Below are positions 11,257 through 23,741 of a stretch of 64,000 bases of DNA, in pieces. Under the pieces are notes generated by a model, which did no database searches, was not told the DNA's origin, and saw nothing but the letters and a program-made list of their open reading frames with translations. Where the stretch lies: the NCBI GenBank assembly GCA_033439795.1, contig JAUTDP010000008.1:496001-560000 (forward strand), given 5' to 3'. Positions within the stretch are counted from its first letter, which is position 1. Every line of letters starts with the position of its first letter. The translations under genes and the position numbers were made by a program. This DNA comes from Sordaria brevicollis. Taxonomy: Eukaryota; Ascomycota; Sordariomycetes; Sordariales; Sordariaceae.

Positions 11257-12727
11257 ATGGCCCCGCCTGTCGATGCCGTCCCATTCTCTTGGGCGAGAGC
11301 CTGGAAGAGGGTATCCCCGTGGATATTCTGGCCAATCCTCATCAACATCCTCTGTGAGTTCATGTCCATGATTTCCTTCCCGAAAACTGACACCTTTGCC
11401 TGCGTTTAGGCTACGGACTCGAAGTTGCTGCGGTGCAATTCGACCACATGCGGCCGTTGGACGAGAGACCGGGCTGGCTTCCGAGTCTAACCCATATTGT
11501 TGGCGCTGTTGTTGCCATCGGCAACTTTTTACAAAACCGAGCCCCTCTACCAAGCCAGCGCCATCCCCTTCTGGGTCCGGGCGGGAAGGGGAATGGAAGT
11601 TGCGGGCTTCTCCCCTTTCTTTTCTCGCCGTTGCCATGAAGTTTACTTTGCCGTCGGTGAAGTTTGCTTTGGGCCTACGGTCATTGCATGGATTCCCTTT
11701 GTCTGTCTTTTGATCGGCATTGCGGGTGAGCTCTCCATTTCAAGACGTATGGTTCAAAAAGGATCTGGGCTAACCTTTCGTCTTATGCTTACAGGTTTCA
11801 TTGCAAATGCCACCATTCGCTCGATAGTCATCGGGCAGCCGGTTGATGACTGGTCGGATTGGAAAGACCCCCAGATGCTTCTTCCTGGCATCGGCACCAT
11901 CACTAACTTGGCGCTTGGTGTTTCCTTCACGAGCGGGAGTAGACCAATGCCCTACACAGTGGAGTGACGTTCACTACGCCGCAGAATGTCCCAACAGTCT
12001 CCTGTATGGCGTGGAAAGGCCCTGTTCATTGCTTGGAGTAAGTTCCAGTACGGTATCTTCTGGGCCCTCTTGGTACAAATGCTGACTGTTTGTCTTATAT
12101 TTTGCCTAGTGTCCATCATTTTCACGCTCACTTCTGGAGGACTCTCATGGCTCTGGTCGCATTCAATTCACCAACAAGATACTTCTTGCTGGAACACCGG
12201 AACGGTCTGGCTTCCCATGACCCACCATATCATGTCCCCGACCATGGCCAGAACTTGGCAGTATGCTGGTGCACATCCCATCGCCAGAGGTTTTGGAAAG
12301 GCTTTGGACAACGGACCAATCGATATTTGGGTTCTCGACCACCTGCACCGAGTCCCACGTGGGAGAGTTCAATTTTCGTCACGATTACCTCGTTGATGGT
12401 TACCAAAACCTCTTCTCCTTCGATGTTCGACCCGATTTGAGCTCAACGAAACGGGCCAATGGCCAAGGCCATTTTCAAGGCGGAGGCGACTTGCGTCGGC
12501 CCCTACCAACAGGTAGAATGCTCTCTGGCACCATCAATCATGAGCCCGAGCATCTGAACGCTTGCCAGCAACATCCCGAAAGAATGGCCGGATGTCCGCG
12601 GAGAATGACCATATGTCGGAGGAAAAGGGGCCCTTTCATTCTTTATGTCAGCGCTCAGACCTCGTTACAGGGCCTTACATTCTTGGCGGTAATTTTGATC
12701 CAAAATTTCATTACCACGAATACGTGA
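11257..12727 (+). pseudogene. Broken multi-exon membrane-protein gene (family member A)
   Basis: The ATG at 11257 opens MAPPVDAVPFSWARAW and a hydrophobic segment WIFWPILINILC. A canonical 56-nt intron (11354-11409, phase 1) follows, then CYGLEVAAVQF. The frame then fails. After GAVVAIGNF at about 11,525 the sensible continuation (FYKTEPLYQASAIPFWVRAG) is in the next frame, consistent with one extra T in a five-T run. A second intron (11726-11794, branch GCTAAC, phase 1) leads to FIANATIRSIVIG. A further one-base loss near 11,964 is needed to pass the TGA at 11,965 and read VTFTTPQNVPTVSC. A third intron-like segment (about 12,039-12,110) follows, and the 3' part is uncertain, with an open frame to 12,727. 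Intron 1 position and phase match those of B and C in this window, and AIPFWVRAGRG resembles EVPFWLGKKKG of C. Either a pseudogene or a sequence with errors. Confidence 0.6.
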
Positions 12728-14533
12728 AAGTTTCGAAAGATTGAACTGGCACCATCCAATCCTCCCGCCCAAGAAAAGGAAGGTCTGGCGCTGAGATAAT
12801 TCATTCTCTGATCTTTGGGTTGGCGTTCAGCAGAGGCGGCGAACCTCCAGTTCAACACGGGCACATTATCCTCCCTCCCTTGGCCCGCCCACCAATACTC
12901 CCGTCCGTCTTCTCCAATTTTTGAATCCGACGTTGATTTGATGGGAGCATAGGAGAACTCCCTTGATGAAGGGGAGGATATTATGGGGCCTAATAACGAT
13001 GTGCCGAAGCCCTCCGGATGTTGATATCATGGAGATCCCCGCGGATGCACGAATTCTACAGCAGGCCTGGTGAAGCCGAGGTCTGTTCCTGGTTAACACG
13101 AAGACGGTACGACATTCTGGAAGCGCTGTACGGTCCGAACGGAATCAACCCTGGAATCACAGGTGGACACTATGCCGGCCTGTTTCGATGAGTCCGCTGG
13201 AGCTATTGGATTCCGGTATGCCACTCGCGAGCCCTAGGCCCGGTTACCAGTAACCTCTCAGATACTCTCGACCGGGGCTTGCGGGTGTGCTGCAAAGGTG
13301 GACTACCAATGCGACGGGGGCGGAGTTAAAAAAACACTTCCGCTCGATGGAGCACCACGGCAGCGCCGGGTTGCTTTTGGGCTTTTACCGGCTTCGGGTT
13401 TTTACCGGCTTCGGGTACCATCGGTTTTGAAGAGGCCGAGTGCGTACATGAAGCCTAGGACAATTGGTACTTAACGGCGTTCGAGTACGGAGGGGTTGTG
13501 GGTGTGACTAGACTCACTGGAGTGCGGGTGGAGGGTGTAAGTGGTGAAGGGATAGCTAGGTAGGATTGTGATAATGTTGCGTCTAGTCATGTGGTAGTAG
13601 GTAGCCATTATTGATCGCCTGATGCTCTGTCAGTTGATTACCTCAACTCCGTGGTTCAAGATGGCATAGTTTGCTGCCTTCATCGTGACCGGGCTGATGA
13701 GCTTGTCGCATGTTATCCTTCGGCCAGTCCAGTGCGTCTTCGATGGTCAGGCCGGGCTCTTCCGCCATTAATGGTCTTGACGACGGCGTTCAGACGGTTG
13801 CTGTGTCACGACGACATACCAATTATTAGCTGAGAACGGGTGTGTGACTAGGTAGTTGAATGGAGATATTGAACGCAAAAGTGAATCGAATAGTATAGGA
13901 AACAATCTGGTAATTGCATATTGGTACAAATTATGGTACAAGTTTTCGTTCTGTGTATCTCTTGACTTCCTCCTCTATCTTGCTTGTCTTCCTCCTCTAT
14001 CGGATCTTTGTTGTCTTGTATTGTACAAGTAGGCTCTCATCTTCTCTAAACCATTGAGATCTCTTCTCCTCCGCTCTATTCGATCTTGATGATCTCTCCC
14101 TCCAACAACATCCACTAACTCGAAGTCTAAAATACCGTTTCAGCCCGAGTAGACCATATCGTACACTTCCCTTCTCCTCTTTTGTATCGTACACCCCCCA
14201 AAGTATTGTACAGTCCTTTTGTGGCAGTGTTGTTACAAACTCACTTTGTTCACGGCCCTTCTCTTTCTCATAATACACACCTCACCTGGTACCTTGTTCC
14301 TTCTCTTGTTCGAATGACAAAAAACAGAAAAAAAAAGCAAAAAACGCCACGCACCGAACAAGTGGGTGTTGTACAGATCCCGTTCCCTGAGCAAAAAGCA
14401 AATATCCTTCCTCCTAACGTGTATCCCATTCACACCCACACGCCGAAACGAAAACAACCAAAGAAACAGACCAAGCGCCGGCAAGCGCCTTTTCAACTCC
14501 CACAATCTCTCACCCGCTCGCTCGCGCTCAAAT
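12728..14533. other. Intergenic, no supported gene
   Basis: Only short chance frames are present. A two-copy 17-bp direct repeat (TTTTACCGGCTTCGGGT type) lies at about 13,380-13,417. The right end, about 14,300-14,533, is A/C-rich on the plus strand and is likely the 3' untranslated region of the minus-strand transcription factor gene. Confidence 0.45.
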
Positions 14534-17500
14534 TTAGGCCTGAGACCTACCACCCTCAGCAGAAACAGGCGTCGGCGTCCCCGGCCCCGGCCCCGCCTGA
14601 ACCATAGCCATCAACCCCTTCAACTGGCCCATGCCCATCGTGCGACTCCTCGCTCTCGTAAGGCCCCCAGGGTCAACGGGACTCCACCCGGGAACGTTGT
14701 ATATGGACATTGTGCTGCCCGGTGAGCTGGTGCTTGTGCTGCCAAATTGCCCTCCATGGGGACCGGGAAGCGGACCGGGTAAATGAGGTGGTGGTTGTTG
14801 GCGGGTGAAACTCGCATTTGACTGTTCGAATCCGGGCGCATTAGGATTGGAGTCAGAGTTGGGATTGGGGTTTGTAGCGAGCCTCGGATCAAGGTTGAAT
14901 CCTTGCTGCCCTTGGGGACCTTGGGTTCCTTGGGGTGCTTGGGGTGCTTGGTGGTGGGAAGGGGGTTGAGGTTGTTGATCTCCCATGACGACATCCTGCA
15001 TTGTTTGATCTTGACCGCCTCCTCCGGGCCCCGGTCTGCTTGTGTTACGTCGCAGTCCGACCCCGGCGCTAGTACCGCTAGCCGTGGATGGCCCGGCGAG
15101 AGGTGCTTGACCGTGGGCATGTGTCGATGCAGCACTCCATATTCCAGGTTGCTGCTGTTGTGGCAATTGTCGTTGTTGGTGCATCATCGGATTTGGGTTG
15201 TGTCCTAGCCCTAGCCCTGGTGCTGGTCCGACTCCTGGTATTTGTCCGGTCATACCTGGTTGCGGTTGTGCCATACCGTAGGCAGCAGGACCACCGCCGG
15301 GGTCTGGATGTAGTCCTGGACTTGACCCTATTCTCATGCCACCGGGTCTTGTAGTAGCCCACATGTAAAGCGGCTCGGCGAATTGCTTCCTACTCGTTGG
15401 CGTAGCGCTGAGTGCCCTCATGAATACGTCGAGCAAATCGATATCATCGTCCTCGTCGTAGTCCATGGCCTGCTCGGCGGGTGAGTTGCTAGCTGATCCG
15501 GCAGCTTGCTTGCCCTTTCCAGAGCATGCGCTGTGTTTTCGACGAAAGTTTGGTAGTGACAGAAACTGGCCCTCCAGTGATGCCTTGTCGTAGGAGTCCA
15601 ACACGTTCATACACCAAGCGCCAATCTCGAAGATTTTCTCAAAGATGCCAATGCCGTTGGCCTCCAATGCTGCAATCCCGTGGGTGTCGAAGTTGCCCAT
15701 TTGCATGAGAGATCGCAGGACCAAGGCTGTCTGTCGAGCAATCGTTAGGGGGAAGGCGAAGTGCATGCTTTCGTTTTCTGCAGCCCATGAGAGATAACCC
15801 TGACGCAAAGACGAGAGCCAGATAATGAGTCTGAGCCACTGTTGGGTTACCAACAGCTCGGCAGTTTGAGAGGGTGCTGGTTCCGCCACTGGAGCCACAG
15901 GATCGGTTGGTGAAGATGACATGGACGAAGACGAGAGCGAGAGATCGGAGAATCCGCAGGCTTGGGAAACCGGTATCTGGATAGAAGAGACGGCGACGGT
16001 GGGAGAAGGAGGTAGTAGTGGATGCGGAATGGACAAGCCGCCTGAACTGCCAGCTGGTCGAGCAAGTTGATTTTGCAGGGCGTGATAGGTGTTGACATCG
16101 ACAGTTGGGTGGGAGCCATATGTCCATGCTTCGATGATGGAGTCGCGAAGAGGAATGTAGATGCCGAGAAGTTGGAGAAAACCGGTGTGTATGCCGCGGG
16201 ACTCGTAAGCATGGACCGTCATTGGAAGTTTCGGTGTACGACGGAGTATGAGAGGTTTGTTGCGAAGAATAGCGAATGCCCTGCGTTTGTCAGTATACAA
16301 TAGGCTGGAGAAGGGACAATCGAGACTTACCGTTCGTAAATGTACAACAACCAGAACACTCTCTGTCGACATAGAGCCTCCTCTGAACTCAGCCCCGCAT
16401 AAGTCGACTCGTCCTCCAAGCCCAATTCCTGGGCAAAAGTCAAAGCTTCCCTCAAGTACACCCAAGCCTTGGTGCTTTGGTTAGTCTCGAAGAAGGAACA
16501 AGCCAAAAGCATCGATGAGACAACCGTGTTCAGCGAAATGTTCTCATATAAGTCATATTGCTTCCTAACATCTAAGCAATCGTTCAACAAGAAGCGGCCC
16601 GCTTGGTCCCAGAACTCGGGACTCTCTTCAGCGCTGAGGCTGTGGCCGGAAATGCGGAAACAGGTGAGAGCCGAGAGAGAAAACAGGAGGTTCTTTTCGG
16701 GGAGATCGCAGGTTCGTGGGTCCATTCGTTGGATTTCGGGGATGTACAGGACTGGCATGACGGGATACAAATGTTGGTAGAAGAGTTCTACACATTTTGG
16801 GATGAGGTAGAGAAATGCGCCTCTTGAGGGGTAAATGTGCTCGTTGGCAAAGAGACCGATAGTTTCGGGGGCTGTGCTTACGTCGGAAGCCCAAGTTGTA
16901 GAGACGGAGGCGTTTTGCGGGAAGATGTCGGTATTGTTTGACCGGGCTCCATCGCTAACCTCCGGACTAAAGTATGGTCAGCACTCGATTTTGACATTGA
17001 GAACAGGGGTCACTTACTCTCCAGCACTGCTTGGACGCTTCTCTTCCTTCTTGCCGGCTTCACGCTCTCTGAGTCTGTTGATAAGACGGCCACGGCCAGG
17101 TCTCGGCCCTCTCTTACGCGGCACATGATTTCTGGTGCATTGCAGTTTTGCATCTAGGCATGGTTGACAAGGTGACTGGTAGTCGCATCTGATTCCTGTA
17201 AGCAAGCGAGGCAGGGTTAGCCTTTTTCGTGAATTTTTTTTCCCGAGTCTGACAATCAGGGTCCTATTGCTGACAGGGATCGACACATCACATCGACACC
17301 GACAGAATGGGCCATCGAATATCACGCCATGTGTTCATGACATGTGGAATCGGATCGGAAAATGTGGACAAGACTTACTTCTTAGTCGACACTTGTCGCA
17401 AACCTTGGGAGGCTGGACAGGTCGATTTGAAGACCCAGCAGTAGTGGCATTGGAACTCGAGGATGGACCAGGACTTTGTCTAGTGCTTGTTCCTGGCTCA

Positions 17501-17571
17501 GTCTTTAGGCGTACTATTCGTGCCTCGGGGCTTGAGCTTCCTCTCTGTTCCTCTTGATGTGGCAGATCCAT
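14534..17571 (-). CDS. Zn2Cys6 fungal-specific transcription factor, 917 aa
   Basis: Four exons (17571-17379, 17195-17018, 16966-16331, 16280-14534) join to exactly 918 codons. The first intron is long (183 nt), and the others are 51 and 50 nt with CTGAC branch sites. Intron 1 splits the zinc cluster: joining gives C58-x2-C61-x6-C68-x5-C74-x2-C77-x6-C84, a perfect binuclear cluster, followed by the basic stretch PRKRGPRPGRGR. Residues about 150-400 look like the fungal transcription factor regulatory domain, with FWLLYIYERAFAILRNKP near 335-355. That ER-A-L-R-(K/R)P motif is usual in the maltose/AmyR-like branch of regulators. The C-terminal third is rich in Gln, Pro, Gly and Ser and probably disordered and activating. 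It should act in the nucleus on CGG-type sites. Target pathway is unknown, and the sugar-regulator link is only a resemblance. Confidence 0.92.
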
Positions 17572-18244
17572 AAGCTGTGGTGGTGTGGTATGGCGGAGTG
17601 TATGGTGTATGGTGTATGGCTAGTATGGACACTTGTATGTCGATGTCGAAGAGGTGATAGGATGGATTGTAGGTGATGTTCTGGACAACTGAGATGTGTG
17701 CTTCTCACGGGCGAGATGGCGTGCATTGATAACTGCGTCGAACAAACAACTGACGCAACCCAAGCTTGCCAAGTTGCCTCGACATCTCTTCATGTGCTCC
17801 CATCCACACGGACATCATGTTGTTGTCTCTACCCAGTGAGGTGTCAGTGACATGCTCGACATGCTCTCCACCCAGTCCACCTTTTTCTTTTTTACCCCGG
17901 AAGAGCGGAACGGGCGGGATCCCATCCCCCAGGGACCGACCAAAGCTGCCACCCAAAATGCAGCCCTAGGTGGGCATGGTGGACATGGCAAAGAGCAATT
18001 GCAGGGCTGAGGAGGGAGCCGCACGAGATCCATCGTTGGCCAAAGGAAAGGTTTCTTGATGTCCATCCCTCGCCCTACTATTGGTGTCCATCATCGCTTG
18101 TAAGCGGAAGTGTGGGAGTGGAGGGCTGGATGGAGGAAGGTAAGTACCGACGATGCCCGTCATCCATTAGCCATCCTACCAGGTTTGGCGCAGTTGGCGC
18201 AGAGTCCGAAGACTAACAGAAGAGAGACAAGTGAAGTGAAGAGC

Positions 18245-18262
18245 GAGAGAGAGAGAGAGAGA
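18245..18262. repeat. (GA)n microsatellite
   Basis: An uninterrupted run of nine GA units in non-coding DNA. Confidence 0.85.
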
Positions 18263-18498
18263 ACGATGGAAGACGCCGCCCGCGTGGGCCAATCGAGAGC
18301 CGGTGCCGGGTATGGCAGCCGGTGTTGCGATGTGTGGATTCCCAGGACTGAATCCGGAAAAGGGCGAGGAAAGAGTGGAAGGACGAGGATCGCTTGATGA
18401 TGAAATCACGTAAGGAGCATGGGAGGGGGGGGAGTGGTGGTTGATGGTGATGACCTGGTCTGTCAGTCTGATGGAAAAGTGAAGGAATCTCGAGACGG

Positions 18499-18528
18499 CC
18501 AGGTCCAGGTCCAGGTCCAGGTCCAGGT
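18499..18528. repeat. (CCAGGT)5 hexanucleotide repeat
   Basis: Five perfect head-to-tail copies of CCAGGT followed by a degenerate copy, CTGGGT. It is in non-coding DNA. Confidence 0.9.
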
Positions 18529-19613
18529 CTGGGTAGGTCCGGCCTCGACTCCAAGAGATTTCAGTTGTCAGTTCGTGGAAAGAGAGAATGAGAGAAAGAG
18601 GAAAAGCGCACACGAGACTGGAAAGAGATACGAACCGAGACACAGTCTGACAACTCTGACAGAAAGAGGCAGATGATGGACCCTTGATGCCTTCCCACAT
18701 TGTCCCGTCGTTGCATTCTCAGAGTCTCAATTGCAGGAAGGTGCAAAATGTTCCGCGGACCTTGTCATCCTGTCCTCGTCTCCAATTGACCAATCAGATG
18801 ACAGCGTCATTCGAATATGACGGATGCCCAGACTTGCAAACGAAGCACAAACCTTCGCAACTGTCGCAACTGCCTCGCAAACGAACCACAACGGGACTGC
18901 ACGCGCACGGCGGGAAAGAGCGGGAGACATTCCTCACGTTGTGCTTGAAAGGGGAAAGTGACATGAGGGAAGTGCGACGACTTTTGGAAAGTGCCTGGCC
19001 GATCAGCCAGACGAGCCAGGGAAATCGAGATTGCCCCTGCGGCCTCCAGGCGACTGCCCTGTAAGTACCTTGTAATTACCCTGTAACGAGCCCACTGTAA
19101 TGGCACTCTGGTGGATGAGGGCGGGCTCCTAACCCTTGTCGTTGAAATAAGGTTTTGTGGGCTTGTCTCGCAGTTCTAGGCCTAATGCCCGCTGACGACA
19201 GCTGTCTCGGGGGCGGGTTGGCAGTGTCATTTCATCCAATATTGGCTGCCATGTCCAATTCTGGCATGTTCCTCTCATTTTCCTCTCTCTCATCTCATTT
19301 CTCATTCCCTGTCACTCGCCCACCTTCAAGTCTCCCAACACCGCTCATCTCCTGTTGATCATTGCATCCGACAAAACCAATACATAACGATCCGCGGCCA
19401 ATCGGAAACGGCCCGCCCGTGCCACAGCCTCGTGTCGTTGGTGGTACCTGGCCTGGTCTACCTGCAATTTGGACACCGTCTTTCTGCTTCTCACCATCAT
19501 TTCCCCTTTGCCATGACGCAACATGACATTATAACGACTCGTCCTTCCTCACTCACTCACTCGAGACCTTCCCTTTCCCACCGCACTTTTGTCTTTTTTC
19601 GAACCTCGTGTCT

Positions 19614-19648
19614 CTCATCTCATCTCATCTCATCCCATCCCATCCCAC
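19614..19648. repeat. (TCATC)n / (CCATC)n minisatellite
   Basis: Tandem five-base units change from CATCT to CATCC part-way along, in a pyrimidine-rich non-coding tract. Confidence 0.85.
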
Positions 19649-20991
19649 GCGTGCCAAGATTTCCGACTTTGATTTACGTCAGCGAGAGACCCTGGATCTT
19701 GTGTGTCTCTCTGAACCCTACATGCGTCATCACCAGACTTCATAAGAAAAGAGAGAGAAGCAGATGATGGGATTTCTGAGAGAGAGAAAGGGAGGGTTCA
19801 TGTCGCATTACCGGTATTTCCGAGGCACGGCGCCACTGTTTCCACACGACAATGACATACCCCCTCCCGTTACCAGTTGCCTGTCACTGGCACACAAGTG
19901 ATCTCAATACCGGCATATCGAGTACGACAACAACAGGCAGTCTCATCCAAGTATCACCAGTACCACCAGTACCACCACGGTGATGATTGACGGACAGGAA
20001 CCGGAAAATCCGTACCACGCTTCCATCTTATGGCCGACCACCCGACAGGACCACCGACACGGCACCGACCACTACGCTACTCATGCAAGATCTCTTGTCC
20101 ATCTTGTTCATCATCTGCCATGGTTCCTGGTCTTTGCGAGTACCAAAAGGCAGCAGCAACTGTCAATCTCGTTTTCCAGTCCTTTTCTTTCACCCAAAAG
20201 CTCCGACTACCACCTACCAGAAACATGCCCTCAACCAGACTATCACTCTCACCAAGAAGCGCTTCAGGTAAAGACTGTCAGGCCCAATCTCTGATCCCAG
20301 AGAAGATCTCCTTCGTATATCCTGTATTGCAACTTCTACCAAGGAACGACCAAGGTACCAAGGTGAATATCTCATGCAGACAGCCCTGCCCAGAGCTCAA
20401 CCACAGGTGTGTAAGCATGCAGGCATGGTTCTTGGAGCTGTCAAGATGGTATGGATGCCGTCGATCTCTGTCATGCTTCACTCCAATCCCACGGCTCTGC
20501 CAATTTTTGACAACTTTTCTTTCCTTCTTTTCAATTTTTGCTTGTACAAGGTAAGCAATTAACCTGCTGTTGTTCGATATTTCGGATGTTTGTTCAGCCG
20601 TTGAAGCTATCAAACGTTATGAAAGCCACCAACGGTCTATCAAAAATGCCGTACATCATGACCGGAGGTGTCTCCGGTTTACTTACACCTTTCAATATTT
20701 CATCTATACCCTCCTTGGCTCACCTGACCTCACCTGACCTCATTCACCTCAGCTCACCTTACCTTTCGCGGAAGTCTTGCGCGAGAAACCGCGAAAAAAG
20801 TATCTCGCCACAGTGGGAAAAAACAACATGTCGTTGTCAAGACACCCTTACCCTTCCTTACCCCTCGGTGTCTCACATGTATCTCGGGATCTACGGTGGG
20901 CTATAATCCGGGGGACCGGGAAACATGTGGGTGAACTTGGCTACTAGCAAGGCTAGCAACCCTACCTCTACCTACTTACACGGTCTCCATG

Positions 20992-21328
20992 TCTCACCTA
21001 GGTCTAGCTTCAGGTTTTCTAGCTGGGCTTAGCGGGCCCCGGAACTTGCTTCCTTGATATCACTTGTCCCAAATCCCAATGTCTCGGTATCACACTTATC
21101 CCACATGACGACCAGATTCACCCAAATGACCCCCGCGACCTGCCCAAATGGGTTCTTGTTGAGCACCGGAACGGCGGGAGAGAGTGGGTTGACTCTTCGT
21201 CTTCCATGCCTAGGCTGAAGTTCTCACCTAGGTAGGTCTAGCTTCATCATTCATCCACTCCAGCGGGCCCGCGGAATCTTTTCCCCATGATAACGCGAGC
21301 ACGCGGTTCCAAGGTCTCGGTATCACAT
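20992..21328. repeat. Diverged direct duplication, two copies about 100 bp each
   Basis: Copies at about 20,992-21,096 and 21,222-21,328 share, in order, CTCACCTAGGT, GGTCTAGCTTCA, AGCGGGCCC, CGGAA, and GTCTCGGTATCACA. Intervening bases have diverged and contain small insertions. No coding potential is seen in either copy. Confidence 0.6.
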
Positions 21329-22789
21329 CAGCAAGGTGCAAGCGTATGCGAGCTGCTCTGTCGGTTCGGTTGGAAATGGGTCGTCCCAGGTGGACACGCG
21401 AAGCTAGGAAGTTCCGGGATTGTTTCCGCGGTCCAGTCTCTATCACTGGGAATGAGACAAAATGTCACTATGATACCATGAGGATGGTTCATGGATCTCG
21501 GGGTGCCGATGCCCGATGGTATGCGGATTGACTGAACCCTCTTGTCTCGAGTTGCTATGATGTTGATTATTCCAGCGTTTAGCTTGTCTTTTCCCAGAGG
21601 CTGTCTGTACACCCTAATACTGGTTTATTTGTTAGCTTGGGACCTTGAGTTGACTTTATTAGGCATTTGTATGTTTAACCGATCTGTTTGATACAAAAAT
21701 TGAGGTATATCTTGTTTTGAAAAACGACTCTCAGGAAATTTAAGATGCCTTTTTAGACGATTCAATCGCCATTTTAAAATATAATAATGCATATTATCCC
21801 ATCCTATTAGGGTTTTGTTCAGCTCTGGATGAATGAGATGATGGCTTATAGACCTACTTATTTCGCCAACAAGTATTTTCTTAGCTGTCCACGGAGTTTT
21901 GTGGTCGGTGGGTGATTGGATACATGTATGAGAAGAAGAAAGGACGTTTGCTTTCAACAAATGACAACATCTTCGTACAACACTCATGCGTCAGGTGCGG
22001 GGGTTTAGTTCTTTGGGGGTTTGTTTCTTCCTTCTTTGCAACGGTGGAATAGGAATAAGAGAAGGAGTGATAACCCTATATCACTGCTAAAACCAGGTTG
22101 TATACCTCAGAGCGTATGGTAACTGAGTGATAAGGGTCACCTATTTTGCACAGAAGAGGAGTGTAGCAGACGAGAAGAGCAACACCTAATAGAGTGGCGG
22201 AAGAGAGACAGTGCAGCCAGGTCTTCACGACCAGACTTGACGGCAGGAGAGGAAAGCTGGATAGAGGCAAAGATCAGAGATGGACTCACTTGTACCATAC
22301 GGTCATACCTGCCCTTTACCAATACTTCATGTATAAGTTGTTCCCCAATTCAACGAACCATATGGGTTCAACTACTCTTTGCTTTGCGTGGAAAATACGT
22401 CGTCGAAACGAGACAAGTCCCGTCGCCCTCATCTTGACGACTCTATAGTATAGTAGTGATAGCTGTCAACTGAGGAAGTTGAGTCCGCAACATGCCGTGA
22501 TGGAAAGGTATGGTGCCTAGATAGAAGTCGTCATCAGCCGCTTTGGCAACGATACCTCTACTTTGACACCTGTACAGTAGGAGCAAAGAAACATCTGTGT
22601 CTTGTCTGTACCCGGCCGCAAGCCAGCGAAGCCGTGTCCAACGCAAATTTGGGAGGCACATCTACATCACTCATCAGGAAAACGAGACATAGGACACATC
22701 CGGCCCGGGGATCTGGCTGCCCTCTGCGTATAAAACGTGTTCGTCCTCCAGGATATGACATGGAGCAGCGGAAATACTTTCGTGGTGAG

Positions 22790-22830
22790 AGATAGATGGA
22801 TAGATGGATAGATAGATAGATAGATAGATG
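22790..22830. repeat. (GATA)n/(GATG)n microsatellite
   Basis: An interrupted tandem run of GATA and GATG units, about ten in total, in intergenic DNA. Confidence 0.9.
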
Positions 22831-23741
22831 GGTTCGGGCAGGGTATTTGGTGCGAAGAAGCGAGATCTTTCTGTGTTCACTGTCCACTGTCCCAGCATTT
22901 CGATTTATCTGTAGAGATCCGATTCATCTTGAACACCATCTGAAAACATCATCATCGTGCAACAAGCCTTTGGTATGTGTGGAGGTGGCCGGACAGACAT
23001 GAGCAAGTGTGGAGTGTGGAGTGTAGCAAAAGAAGTAAGGCTGTAGAAACTCCGCTTCTGGTTGATCGATGTGGACTTTTTACAAGTTTACAAAGATGTC
23101 ACGGAGTTTTTGTTTTTTTGAATCGCGATGGTAGGGCGAGCGAGGCCTGGGTGTCGAAGTAGTAGAAGGTGGGTGTGTGAAGACTTTTTATGGTGGAGTT
23201 GGGAAGAGGACTCAACATGTGAGTCGGGGTTGGAAGAGATTTGGTACCGGGTACATTTGGCATATTGTCGAGGTAGCAACATCTGTGATCAAACCAGCGA
23301 ATGACTAAAAGGATTTTCTGAACGTGTTATCATGCGTCTCATGCACGTTGGAACTGCTCTTTGACTCTTCCAAGTGCCCTTGTTGAAGCATCTGGACTGT
23401 TGTTCCACGCCACTCTTGCAGTCAAAAACGCCTGAGAACATGTGGCCGATGCATTTCCAGCTTGTGCTGATCCATAAAGTTCCTTTGCATAGGCTTCTGT
23501 TAGCTAAAGCAAGAATATAGGATTGCCCATGCTCGGATTATACTCACGACCGCTTTGAACGAGTAGGATGATTGAAGGGAAAAGTCGCCCGGTCATTGTT
23601 GTCCAAAACATTTATTATATTCTATAACACGCTGGTTTCCTTCTTGGATACTGATGACATTCGAGCCTGAACCCCAAGCACACTTTTCCTGTTGCTCCCG
23701 CTATTATATACCACTTTAAACCCCCTTCCTCTTCCGCGTAC

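Larger units (their letters stand above)
17572..23741. other. 6-kb gene-poor interval with microsatellites
   Basis: No frame here has convincing protein character or splice structure. The proximal part is presumably the long 5' leader and promoter of the minus-strand transcription factor. Contents are simple repeats (listed separately), pyrimidine-rich runs near 19,250-19,650 and a diverged duplication at 20,992-21,328. A 120-codon minus frame (21,625-21,987), rich in Lys, His and Asn, is possible but unsupported. Confidence 0.4.

Noticed and set aside
14820..14840. GTTCGAATCC phrase resembling a tRNA T-arm
   Set aside because: It lies inside the coding exon of the transcription factor, with no acceptor, D or anticodon arms around it.
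20030..20554. 174-codon plus-strand frame
   Set aside because: No recognisable domain, a pyrimidine-rich source sequence, and overlapping frames of similar length on both strands.
21625..21987. 120-codon minus-strand frame starting at ATG
   Set aside because: The composition (Lys, His, Asn) follows the locally AT-richer DNA, with no domain or neighbour support. Not called without transcript evidence.
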